In this document: piece after piece, positions 1-7,658 of the stretch
Layout of the letters: the number at the start of each line of letters is the position of its first letter
How positions within the stretch are numbered: position 1 is the stretch's first letter
Assembly (NCBI RefSeq): GCF_005886875.1
Contig: NZ_PNBY01000100.1
Coordinates: 1 to 32,727, forward strand
Source: Pseudoalteromonas aurantia
GTDB taxonomy: Bacteria > Pseudomonadota > Gammaproteobacteria > Enterobacterales > Alteromonadaceae
Length of the DNA stretch: 32,727 nucleotides
Direction: 5' to 3'
Notes under the pieces: generated by a model
Databases searched by the model: none
Told to the model about the DNA's origin: nothing
The model's input: only the letters and a program-made list of their open reading frames with translations
Translations under genes and position numbers: made by a program

Positions 1-64
1 CAGAGCTGAGGTTAACTAGGCAATAAGTCACATAGACAGTCAACAGACCTAACCATAGCAACAT
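1..64 (-). CDS. possible 5' end of a small membrane protein running off the left edge
   Basis: The minus strand from an ATG at 64 stays open to the edge of the window, giving 21 codons. The translation is strongly hydrophobic (begins MLLWLGLLTVYVTYC), as in a transmembrane helix. The frame is also open upstream of this ATG as far as a TGA, reading LNWRNPYI, so a non-ATG start closer to the hairpin at 90-115 is possible. I see no good ribosome binding site for the ATG. The fragment is too short to identify, and a chance hydrophobic frame is a real alternative. Confidence 0.25.
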   Translation of the reverse strand, partial: MLLWLGLLTVYVTYCLVNLSS

Positions 65-89
65 GATATAAGGGTTACGCCAATTTAAC

Positions 90-115
90 AGTCAGAAGAG
101 TCGACTCTTCTGACT
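90..115. repeat. perfect 26-bp palindrome downstream of rluF
   Basis: The two 13-base halves are exact reverse complements centred on TCGA, so RNA from either strand could fold into an 11-bp stem with a 4-base loop. It lies 36 bases past the rluF stop codon. No T-run follows it on the minus strand, and a T-rich stretch sits at about 126-136 on the plus side. It may be a terminator or mRNA 3'-end hairpin for rluF, or an operator for the leftward gene. Confidence 0.6.
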
Positions 116-150
116 AACTGCGCAATTTATTTTTTTGCCAAATAACTTTA

Positions 151-1119
151 TTACTTCTTCAAAGATAACGTACCACCTTTTCGGCGTGTAGGCTTACTAT
201 TAGCTGATGGCTTACTATTTCTGTGACTCTTTTGGGCTGGTTTATCTGTTTTAAAACGCCCTTTTGACCTATCACCATTTTTCTGTTGTTTATGCTTTTT
301 AGTGAATTCAGGTTTATCTCGCTGCTTAGGTTTTTCCGCAGAACTCTGTAACTCTGCTTTTAGGCTTCTTTCTGGCCTCTTATTTGGATCGAGCGAACCT
401 TCTTCTGTTTTTGCCGACGACGCAATTGAGCTGTTAATTTCATGCATCTCCCTTTCGCTTAAATGGCGCCATTGACCTGACCGCAACCCGTCTAATTTTA
501 CATTCATGATGCGAACACGCTTTAAAGTCACCACCTCGTAACCTAAGTACTCGCACATTCGACGGATCTGTCGATTTAAGCCTTGCGTTAAGACAATAGT
601 AAACTCTCTATCACCTGTTTTTTTAACATGACACTTTTTCGTAACCGTATCAAGGATCGGGATACCACCCGCCATACGCTCAATGAAACGACTGTTGATG
701 GGCCTATCAACCGACACAACGTACTCTTTTTCATGATTATTACCGGCTCGCAAAATTTTGTTAACGATATCACCTTCATTGGTTAAAAATATTAAGCCTT
801 CTGAGGGTCGGTCTAATCGGCCTATTGGAAAAATTCTTTCGGGGTAATTGATAGCATTGACAATATTACTTCTGATTTTTCGCTCAGTCGTACATGTTAT
901 ACCTACTGGCTTGTTATATGCAATGTATACGCGCTTTGGTTTTTCTTTTAAAGACTTGCCATCTACAGTAATGACATCTAAATGACTGACTTTTAATCCC
1001 ATTTCAGGTTGAGCGTTATTAACCCTAACTCTGCCTGACTCTATGAGTTTGTCGGCTTCTCTACGAGAGCAAAATCCCGTTTCGCTTATATATTTATTTA
1101 GGCGGGTTAATTGTGTCAC
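151..1119 (-). CDS. rluF: 23S rRNA pseudouridine(2604) synthase RluF
   Basis: RluF isomerises a uridine (U2604 in E. coli) of 23S rRNA to pseudouridine in the cytoplasm. An S4 RNA-binding domain occupies about residues 5-60 (RLNKYISETGFCSRREAD). The RsuA/RluB/E/F catalytic domain follows, with the motif GRLDRPSEGLIFLTNEGD, in which D103 is the expected catalytic aspartate. GLNRQIRRMCEYLGYEV matches E. coli RluF from memory more closely than RluB or RluE. Residues from about 235 to 322 form a lysine- and arginine-rich low-complexity tail, as in other RluF proteins but longer. The start is GTG at 1119, with an AAGAG ribosome site about 7 bases upstream. The gene sits 56 bp after the binding-protein gene on the same strand, with no obvious hairpin between, so read-through from that operon is possible. 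Confidence 0.9.
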   Translation of the reverse strand: MTQLTRLNKYISETGFCSRREADKLIESGRVRVNNAQPEMGLKVSHLDVITVDGKSLKEKPKRVYIAYNKPVGITCTTERKIRSNIVNAINYPERIFPIGRLDRPSEGLIFLTNEGDIVNKILRAGNNHEKEYVVSVDRPINSRFIERMAGGIPILDTVTKKCHVKKTGDREFTIVLTQGLNRQIRRMCEYLGYEVVTLKRVRIMNVKLDGLRSGQWRHLSEREMHEINSSIASSAKTEEGSLDPNKRPERSLKAELQSSAEKPKQRDKPEFTKKHKQQKNGDRSKGRFKTDKPAQKSHRNSKPSANSKPTRRKGGTLSLKK

Positions 1120-1175
1120 TTTTTACTCTTAACGACAGAAAAAAACGTATTTTAAACTAACCGATACTAAATTTC

Positions 1176-2261
1176 CTATTTTTCTGCACTTCGCTGTAAC
1201 TGTGATAAATTAAATCCATAATCAACTTTGTCTGTACCAATTAGACTCATTGCTTTGTAGTCAATAAGAGACCAATCGGGGGAATATACTATCCAACGGT
1301 AATCATCCAAATTTTGTCGGCTTATGACGCCAAGCTTAAAGGTTAAAGATGAATTTTCAAGCCAAAATGGGTGTTTGTGAAAGTGGTCACTTAGGGTGAC
1401 AAGCGCCCATCCTCCCATCATAAAGTGGCCGCCAATTGTCGCGCTCATCCCACCATTATCAACAAGATCTATCGCATCCCCTAGCCAATCAAACCCGCCA
1501 ATTGCTACTGAATGCTCCAATTTAGATGCTTTTACTCCTGTTAAAGCACCCATTGCCATTAAATCAGATGCTGTCCATATTAAATTGGTATTTGGATAAC
1601 GAGATAACAGCTTTTTTGTTTTGTCATACGCTTGCTCTTTTGACCAACTGGCATGTACTTGTTGATGTACTGTAATTTTTTGCTTAGCAAAAAAATCATT
1701 TGCGCCTTGGCTTCTCACATCAGATTCAGATCCATAGTGACCGTTTATTATCAATGCCGTAATATCACCTTTTGCTAAGCCTGTATCATTAACCAAAGCT
1801 TCAGCCAAGCGCCAACCTGCATCGTAGTTATCATGATAAACTTCACCAAGCCACGTCTTATAGCGACCTTTCGGCATACCTATAGAGCTTCTTTCTGGCC
1901 CTGTAATTGTTTGTTCTAACGTTATAAAGTTAATTCCATATTTGTTTAACAGGTCAAGGGTGGCCTCAGCACCACCTGGGTAGTTCATTAAAATAACGTA
2001 ATCTGGTGTCGCACGATAGCTTAAATATTTCTTTAACTCAGCCAGTTGAATATGCCTATTCCCTTCCCCATAAATTGTGTCGATTTTTATATTTAACTGG
2101 TAAGCCGTTTGCTCCGTAATAGTTTGTACTTTTTGCCAAAAGGGTTCACCAGACACTGATGGATTAACAAACAACACAGAAAAACTACTTTTTGCTTTTG
2201 CTCCCATCGCCACGGTTACTAACAAAAAAATCAATAAAACTCGTCCAATTACCTTAAACAT
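1176..2261 (-). CDS. periplasmic sugar-binding-type protein (Peripla_BP_4/RbsB-like), orphan
   Basis: This 361-residue protein begins with a clear signal peptide (MFKVIGRVLLIFLLVTVAMG, probable cleavage after AKA near residue 23). A type I periplasmic binding-protein fold follows: an N-lobe starting FSVLFVNPSVSGEPFWQ and a C-lobe with the family-typical stretches IWTASDLMAMGAL and AIGGFDW. Related proteins bind sugars or autoinducers for ABC importers or LuxP-type sensing. No ABC permease or ATPase is adjacent, so a sensory role is as plausible as transport; that is inference. The ATG at 2261 overlaps the DUF418 stop by 8 bp and has GAGG 6 bases upstream, so translation is probably coupled. 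It is the last gene of a three-gene operon. The ligand cannot be told from the sequence. Confidence 0.8.
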   Translation of the reverse strand: MFKVIGRVLLIFLLVTVAMGAKAKSSFSVLFVNPSVSGEPFWQKVQTITEQTAYQLNIKIDTIYGEGNRHIQLAELKKYLSYRATPDYVILMNYPGGAEATLDLLNKYGINFITLEQTITGPERSSIGMPKGRYKTWLGEVYHDNYDAGWRLAEALVNDTGLAKGDITALIINGHYGSESDVRSQGANDFFAKQKITVHQQVHASWSKEQAYDKTKKLLSRYPNTNLIWTASDLMAMGALTGVKASKLEHSVAIGGFDWLGDAIDLVDNGGMSATIGGHFMMGGWALVTLSDHFHKHPFWLENSSLTFKLGVISRQNLDDYRWIVYSPDWSLIDYKAMSLIGTDKVDYGFNLSQLQRSAEK

Positions 2262-3357
2262 AGTGCCTCTCTTGCTTCATAGCACATAATTTTCGAAGCA
2301 TATACTCAAGTGGGCCTTGACTAAAAAATCGAAAATATATCGGGGCAAATACAAGCTGGAGCAAAATCAACAACACAGCAACAGCTAAGTATTCCACTCG
2401 TGTGTATTGCTCATACGCATTTGGTGCTAACCAGTAAAAGTAACTAACGGCTAATAATGACTGTGAAATATAGCAAGTCAAAGCTAGCCGACCTACACCT
2501 TGCAGCCACGTGAATGTAACCCCTTTCAGCCTCAATCTAACTACACCATGCACCATCAATAAGGCACAAAAAAATGCATTCACCCAAATGACGCCATCTA
2601 GTAATACAGATAATGTGTATATATTAATGACTTTTAGATACATAGTTACAATCGATAATAGTAAGACAATTAACAAGGCCAGAGGCATTAGTTTTTTTGG
2701 TAAACCAACGTCAAATACCCCAGTTTTGAAACAGTATATTCCAGCGAGCATTATACCAAGGCTATACCACAGCGTAATCAAAGGCGTAACTAACAGCATT
2801 ATTGAATAGAACACGCCATTATGAATAAAATGGCCAAGTGCATCTTGGGGTAAATCATCAATCACCTTATAATATGCCTCACTGCCTCTAATCACAGGCT
2901 CAGCAATATCAATTGAACCGAGTAACAGCATCATGGTAATACCACTCACCCCAAACGCTACACTATGTAACATCAATTTACGGTCACTTGCCTCAAGGTA
3001 CTTCACGGCCAAGTAACCTGCTAGCCCATAAGTCACCAATATATCTCCGGGCCAAAGTAAATAGCCATGAAGCAGACCAAATACCACTATCCAAAACAAA
3101 CGCGTTTTGACTTTTTCTATGTCTTTGTATTTTTCAATTTGAATGTATAAAGCAGCACCAAACAATAAGCAAAATAAACTTCTAAAGCGTCCATCAAACA
3201 ACAGTACATTCATCCAATCGATTACAGAGTCTGATAAGGGAACATTGGCTAAGTTTATATAACCGGTCTCAAAAATTGCAAAATAATATATATTGAGAGA
3301 TAAAAGCCCTAATACAGCAATACCTCGTAAAACATCTAAATTTGTATTTCTTTGCAT
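2254..3357 (-). CDS. DUF418 (YeiB-like) polytopic membrane protein
   Basis: This 367-residue inner-membrane protein has roughly ten predicted hydrophobic segments. It opens with the N-terminal motif LDVLRGIAVLGLL and closes with FFSQGPLEYMLRKL. Both are hallmarks of the DUF418/YeiB family, which is distantly related to acyltransferase-3 membrane proteins. The biochemical function of the family is not established; O-acyl transfer or export has been suggested by fold similarity. The ATG at 3357 overlaps the EAL-HDOD stop codon by one base, and its own stop overlaps the binding-protein start by 8 bp. Both are signs of translational coupling. Being flanked by a signalling protein and a periplasmic binding protein hints at a membrane component of a sensing or envelope-modification unit, which is inference. 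Confidence 0.85.
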   Translation of the reverse strand: MQRNTNLDVLRGIAVLGLLSLNIYYFAIFETGYINLANVPLSDSVIDWMNVLLFDGRFRSLFCLLFGAALYIQIEKYKDIEKVKTRLFWIVVFGLLHGYLLWPGDILVTYGLAGYLAVKYLEASDRKLMLHSVAFGVSGITMMLLLGSIDIAEPVIRGSEAYYKVIDDLPQDALGHFIHNGVFYSIMLLVTPLITLWYSLGIMLAGIYCFKTGVFDVGLPKKLMPLALLIVLLLSIVTMYLKVINIYTLSVLLDGVIWVNAFFCALLMVHGVVRLRLKGVTFTWLQGVGRLALTCYISQSLLAVSYFYWLAPNAYEQYTRVEYLAVAVLLILLQLVFAPIYFRFFSQGPLEYMLRKLCAMKQERHYV

Positions 3358-4574
3358 TAACCAACTCTATCTTTATACATATCTGCCCAACTTATTGCGG
3401 AGGCATGGAATTCTGGTAAACAATCGTCTTCCATGTTGATCAATGTACATGCTTCTTGTAGTTGCCACCAACTACCAGACTCATACGCTCTTACAACATT
3501 CAGTATATAATACAGTGAATTAGGCTCACCAATCAAAGCCTCTTTTAGAGGTTCAGGAAAAGGTAATCGCGTTACTACTTGGTTCATTGGCTTATCTAAA
3601 ATAGCGTCTAATAAAGAAAAAAGCCCCGTTAAAAAGCTCATTCCCGCTATATTCGGGCTGAGCTTTTTAGCAATTAACTCACAAAATCTTGACCGAACAA
3701 TACTGAGCCTTGTCAATTCTGTAGGCTTACCTTCTGCAATATGAGCCGTCATAATTAACCCAACGAACTTTTTTGTTCGCTCGTTACCCAAATAAACCAA
3801 CGCTTGCTTTAATGACTCTATTTTGTTTTTTATTGGAAAAACGCCAGAGTTTAGTAACCGCAACAGCTTATAAGCAAGCGCCGTATCTTGTGCAAACAAC
3901 TCTGCCACCCTTGACATATTCATATGCGGCTTAAGTACCTCCGCGTAAATTAACATAGCGACTGCATAATTACTTTCAATGTCTCTTTGTTCAATCACTC
4001 TAGGTTTGGCAAAAAAATAACCTTGGAAAAAGTGAAACCCCATACTTTTTGCTTGTATAAACTCTTCTTCAGTTTCTACTTTTTCTGCTAATAATTTCAT
4101 ATTTTTTCGTTGCTTAAAATTATCAACAAGCTCTTCTATCGACGACAAAGGGTTTTGCATAATATCAAATTTAACTAGTCTAACGAGCTTCAGAAATGGC
4201 TCCCACTCTTTAGTATACTCAAAATCATCTAGGGCGAGTCTATAGTTGTTGTGGAATAACCCTCTGACGTATTCATAATTTTCAACTGTAGGCTCTATGG
4301 TTTCTAATAGCTCTAAAATAACATCATCAGCGGGTAAGAACAGAGCTAATTCCTTTGTTAAAGAATCAGGCCCTATATTGATAAGTGCCTTTTTTCCTGA
4401 CGTTAGATACCGCGTACCAAGGTTTAATTGATTGTCCATGATAAGCTTTGCGGTTGCAGCATCATCGCTTACATTAGGGAAGCTATTGCTTGTCCCATCG
4501 CGAAACAGCAACTCATATGCCACAACTTGTTTCTTTCTATTAAAAATAGCTTGCCTAGCTACAAATACATTCAA
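3357..4574 (-). CDS. EAL-HDOD signalling protein with degenerate EAL domain (YuxH/CdgJ-type)
   Basis: At 405 residues this has the layout of EAL-HDOD proteins such as B. subtilis YuxH and Vibrio CdgJ. An EAL-like domain (about 1-200) is followed by an HDOD domain (about 200-400; LLRLLNSG and GLFSLLDAILDKPM are typical). The EAL signature is altered: YELLFRDG stands where EALxR is expected, LALDDFEY replaces the IDDFG loop, VKFD replaces KID and AEKVET replaces AEGVET. Catalytic c-di-GMP hydrolysis is therefore doubtful, and a c-di-GMP-binding or protein-interaction role is more likely. The start is TTG at 4574, supported by GGAG seven bases upstream; the nearest ATG is out of frame. It is the first gene of the three-gene operon. 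Confidence 0.85.
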   Translation of the reverse strand: MNVFVARQAIFNRKKQVVAYELLFRDGTSNSFPNVSDDAATAKLIMDNQLNLGTRYLTSGKKALINIGPDSLTKELALFLPADDVILELLETIEPTVENYEYVRGLFHNNYRLALDDFEYTKEWEPFLKLVRLVKFDIMQNPLSSIEELVDNFKQRKNMKLLAEKVETEEEFIQAKSMGFHFFQGYFFAKPRVIEQRDIESNYAVAMLIYAEVLKPHMNMSRVAELFAQDTALAYKLLRLLNSGVFPIKNKIESLKQALVYLGNERTKKFVGLIMTAHIAEGKPTELTRLSIVRSRFCELIAKKLSPNIAGMSFLTGLFSLLDAILDKPMNQVVTRLPFPEPLKEALIGEPNSLYYILNVVRAYESGSWWQLQEACTLINMEDDCLPEFHASAISWADMYKDRVG

Positions 4575-4581
4575 ATGGTGG

Positions 4582-4585
4582 CTCC
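4582..4585 (-). promoter_or_regulatory. ribosome binding site fixing a TTG start
   Basis: The minus strand reads GGAG followed by a 7-base spacer and then TTG at 4574-4572. No in-frame ATG lies nearby, so this site decides the start of the EAL-HDOD gene. Confidence 0.6.
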
Positions 4586-4720
4586 TTGCTGCACACTACC
4601 TAGGAGATAGCACTTTGGTCTGTAATTTTAATATTATTTTAACTATAAATGATTAAAATTCATATAGAACAAAGAGATTACTCAACATAATTGCACCATA
4701 AAGTAAATATAGCAGTACAA

Positions 4721-4755
4721 ATACAAAAAGCAGGCTAATCGCCTGCTTTTTGTAT
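4721..4755 (-). terminator. intrinsic terminator of the glycogen operon
   Basis: A perfect 15-bp inverted repeat (left arm 4721-4735, right arm 4741-4755) encloses a 5-base loop. The GC-rich core GCAGGC/GCCTGC is flanked by A and T runs, so it can terminate in both directions. It lies 19 bases past the glgA stop codon and separates the glycogen operon from the EAL-HDOD operon. Confidence 0.9.
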
Positions 4756-4774
4756 ATTTGCTGAATTTCAGTCC

Positions 4775-6316
4775 TTAAGGTGTATATAAGCTATTGATGT
4801 AACTCAATGCTACATTATCCCATTCAAACCTTTTTGCTTGCGCACCGTCACGTATTTGGTCATAGCGCTCACTATCATTATCGTATAAATCTAATGCTTG
4901 AGTGAACATGTTCAGCAGCTGCGTTTTTTGTTGGTGCAAATCTTCTCCCGAAAACACAAAACCACTTTCGAAGTGCGCAACGGTATCTCTGAGGCCGCCA
5001 ACCTGATGCACCAAACAAGGCTGCCCTGAGCGCATAGCTAACATCTGACTTATACCGCATGGCTCAAAAGAACTTGGCATCAAAAACAAGTCCCCAATAT
5101 CATACAACATATCGCCCAGAGACTGCCCATATCCATTTAAAAACAGCAAATTGTCGTTACGCGCCATGGCTTGCGTAAACACATCTTCTAAGTGCGCATC
5201 GCCCGAACCAAGTACAATCAAACGCCCAGAACTTCGTGCTGTAATTTTTGCTAGATCATCGAGGACAATCCCTGCGTCGGTTGTTTGGCGTAATAGCAAT
5301 GCTTTTTGATCGGTTAATCGTCCAACACTGGTGATAAGAGGTCCAGAAGAAGGAATCGTCAACCACATTTTAACCCGTTGATGTGCGATATAATGGCTAG
5401 ATTTCAATTGCTGTGTTCTAGCCATCCAAACAAATAATGTCTGTTCACTCGTATTCAAAAATTCAGTTACGTCAGGTTTGGGAAGGCTCTGTTTTTGAGG
5501 GTATTCACAGCCATTCAAAATGCCAATGAGCTTGCCATACCGATTGGCTATCTGCATATCATGTTCTAACCCTTCCCCCCCGAAGAAACCTCTGTCGGGT
5601 TCACTACTTTGCAGTACTTCTTCAGAATAATTTGGAGATACAACATGGACTTTATCGCATAACGCGATAGCACTGCGCATTGGGTTAAAACAATGTGGAT
5701 ATTGGTGGTCGCATAGCACTTGACCGTCGTAGCTGAGTGTAGGAAACCAGGCCTCTAAACTAGAGTCATCATAATTAAACGGCCTGATCCCTTGCAAAGC
5801 TAGGTTGTGCACCGTGTAGACCGTCTTCAACATTTTAAGTTTAACAAAGCGCGGGCTATACTCTTTTAGTACAGCAACACATGCGGCATGCCAATCATGT
5901 AAATGTAATACATCTAAGTGGCCAAATAGCCCATGCTCAATTGCTTCGCTCACTGCTGCACTGAAAAATGCAAACTTCGTCGCGTCAGTTGCAAATGGCC
6001 TCTGCCCATCATCATTACAGTAAACAGCCCCACCATGTTCACTAAACAAAGAATGCGAAATCACCAACTGGATAACACCGTCAGCTTGCTTCACTTCCCA
6101 TAATGTCGCAGTTTCTAGGTGCTGTCGAAATGGCACGGCAATATCACAGACAAAATTACGATTCAATTCTGGCTGACCATAGTCGGGAACCACCACAAGT
6201 GTCTCAACTTGATGCTTTGCCAAGGCATATGGGATGTCACGAATAACATCCGCAACCCCCCCAACTTTACAATTTGGCAGACGGTCATTTTCCGCTGCCA
6301 CCATTAATACCCGCAT
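4775..6316 (-). CDS. glgA: glycogen synthase (GT5, ADP-glucose type)
   Basis: GlgA transfers glucose from ADP-glucose to the non-reducing end of alpha-1,4-glucan in the cytoplasm. The N-terminal KVGGVADV (K17) corresponds to the KTGGLADV nucleotide-sugar loop of E. coli GlgA. The C-terminal Rossmann domain carries SVGRLTDQKA and SSFEPCGISQMLAMRSGQP, which contains the conserved glutamate of the GT5 active site. At 513 residues it is somewhat longer than the roughly 477 of E. coli. The ATG at 6316 has AAGG about 6 bases upstream. It lies 11 bp after glgC and is the last gene of the operon. The GlgA assignment is firm; substrate preference for ADP-glucose is inferred from the adjacent glgC. Confidence 0.93.
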   Translation of the reverse strand: MRVLMVAAENDRLPNCKVGGVADVIRDIPYALAKHQVETLVVVPDYGQPELNRNFVCDIAVPFRQHLETATLWEVKQADGVIQLVISHSLFSEHGGAVYCNDDGQRPFATDATKFAFFSAAVSEAIEHGLFGHLDVLHLHDWHAACVAVLKEYSPRFVKLKMLKTVYTVHNLALQGIRPFNYDDSSLEAWFPTLSYDGQVLCDHQYPHCFNPMRSAIALCDKVHVVSPNYSEEVLQSSEPDRGFFGGEGLEHDMQIANRYGKLIGILNGCEYPQKQSLPKPDVTEFLNTSEQTLFVWMARTQQLKSSHYIAHQRVKMWLTIPSSGPLITSVGRLTDQKALLLRQTTDAGIVLDDLAKITARSSGRLIVLGSGDAHLEDVFTQAMARNDNLLFLNGYGQSLGDMLYDIGDLFLMPSSFEPCGISQMLAMRSGQPCLVHQVGGLRDTVAHFESGFVFSGEDLHQQKTQLLNMFTQALDLYDNDSERYDQIRDGAQAKRFEWDNVALSYINSLYTP

Positions 6317-6327
6317 AATTTGCCTTA

Positions 6328-7626
6328 CTACGCTGTTTTAAGCTTATCAGCTTCTTGTTCTTTGCGCTGATTATATGCTAAGAGCATTTCACGCGTCACC
6401 AATACAATCCCTTTTTTCGATACCCTAAAACCATTTTTACGGTCTTCTTCAGCATTAAAACCAATGACCAACCCTTCCGGTAAATGACATCCGCGATCCA
6501 CTATTGCATTACGAATCTTACAATGCCTTTCTACAATAGCCCCAGGTAGTAACACCGCTCCTTCGATTTCACAAAAAGAGTGTACGTGGACATTAGAAAA
6601 CAAAAGTGAACGACGTACAACTGACCCTGAGATAATACATCCTCCTGAAACAGTTGAATCAACGGCCATCCCTCGCCGCTCTTCATCGTCAAAAATGAAT
6701 TTAGCAGGAGGGAGCTGCTCTTGATATGTCCATATCGGCCAGGTAGGGTCATACAAATCTAATTGTGGTTCTGGAGATACTAGCTCCATGTTCGCTTCCC
6801 AAAATGAATCAATTGTACCAACGTCACGCCAGTATGGCTGCCCTTCATGACTGGGATCTCTAAACGGAAAAGCAAAAACATTATGTTCTTCAATAATCGC
6901 AGGAATAATATCATGACCAAAATCACGACCTGACCCTTCACGTTCAGCATCTTGTTTTAACTGCTCAAATAAAAACTCAGTATTGAAAACATAATTACCC
7001 ATAGACGCTAAACAAATGCCCTCTTTGCCGGGGATAGAAGACGGCTCAGCTGGCTTTTCATCAAAGCGCCTAACACGTTTATCTTTATCCACGGTCATAA
7101 CCCCAAACGTATTGGCAGCTTCTTCGCATTCCACTTCAATACAACATACCGTCATATCTGCACCCGTTTCAACATGTTTAGCGAGCAAGGCACCATAGTC
7201 CATTCGATAAACATGATCTCCTGATAAGATCATGACATATTTAGGTAATTCATGACGGATTATATCCATATTTTGAAATACAGCATCTGCAGTGCCACAG
7301 TACCAATCATCACCGTATCGTTGAGATGCCGGTAAAATTTCCACTGATTCACCTAGCTCTTTTTTGAAATGACCCCATGCTCTATTAACATGACGGATCA
7401 AAGAGTGCGATTTATACTGAGTTGCAATACCAACACGACGGATCCCTGAATTGATACAATTCGACAACGGAAAGTCTATTATTCGGTGTTTACCGCCAAA
7501 GTAAACCGCCGGTTTCGCACGCCAGTTAGTTAATTCGTGTAACCGTGAACCTCGGCCTCCAGCCAAAATAAGGGCGTATGTTTCTCTTGTTAAGCTACTG
7601 ATGTAGCGATTTGCGTAACTAGGCAT
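6328..7626 (-). CDS. glgC: glucose-1-phosphate adenylyltransferase
   Basis: GlgC makes ADP-glucose from glucose-1-phosphate and ATP, the committed and usually allosterically controlled step of bacterial glycogen synthesis. At 432 residues it is nearly the length of E. coli GlgC (431). The nucleotide-binding [31 protein letters not shown] and FDEKP motifs are present. The C-terminal beta-helix region has [12 protein letters not shown] and [11 protein letters not shown]35 stands where E. coli has K39, a lysine of the fructose-1,6-bisphosphate activator site, so the activator profile may differ from that of E. coli. The ATG at 7626 has GGAG about 8 bases upstream. It is 32 bp downstream of glgP. 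Confidence 0.95.
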   Translation of the reverse strand: MPSYANRYISSLTRETYALILAGGRGSRLHELTNWRAKPAVYFGGKHRIIDFPLSNCINSGIRRVGIATQYKSHSLIRHVNRAWGHFKKELGESVEILPASQRYGDDWYCGTADAVFQNMDIIRHELPKYVMILSGDHVYRMDYGALLAKHVETGADMTVCCIEVECEEAANTFGVMTVDKDKRVRRFDEKPAEPSSIPGKEGICLASMGNYVFNTEFLFEQLKQDAEREGSGRDFGHDIIPAIIEEHNVFAFPFRDPSHEGQPYWRDVGTIDSFWEANMELVSPEPQLDLYDPTWPIWTYQEQLPPAKFIFDDEERRGMAVDSTVSGGCIISGSVVRRSLLFSNVHVHSFCEIEGAVLLPGAIVERHCKIRNAIVDRGCHLPEGLVIGFNAEEDRKNGFRVSKKGIVLVTREMLLAYNQRKEQEADKLKTA

Positions 7627-7658
7627 TCATCTTCTCCATATATCCTTGTTTTGCTGGG

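Noticed and set aside
1396..1599. plus-strand frame antisense to the binding-protein gene
   Set aside because: It is a complement shadow of a well-supported gene, with no independent evidence.
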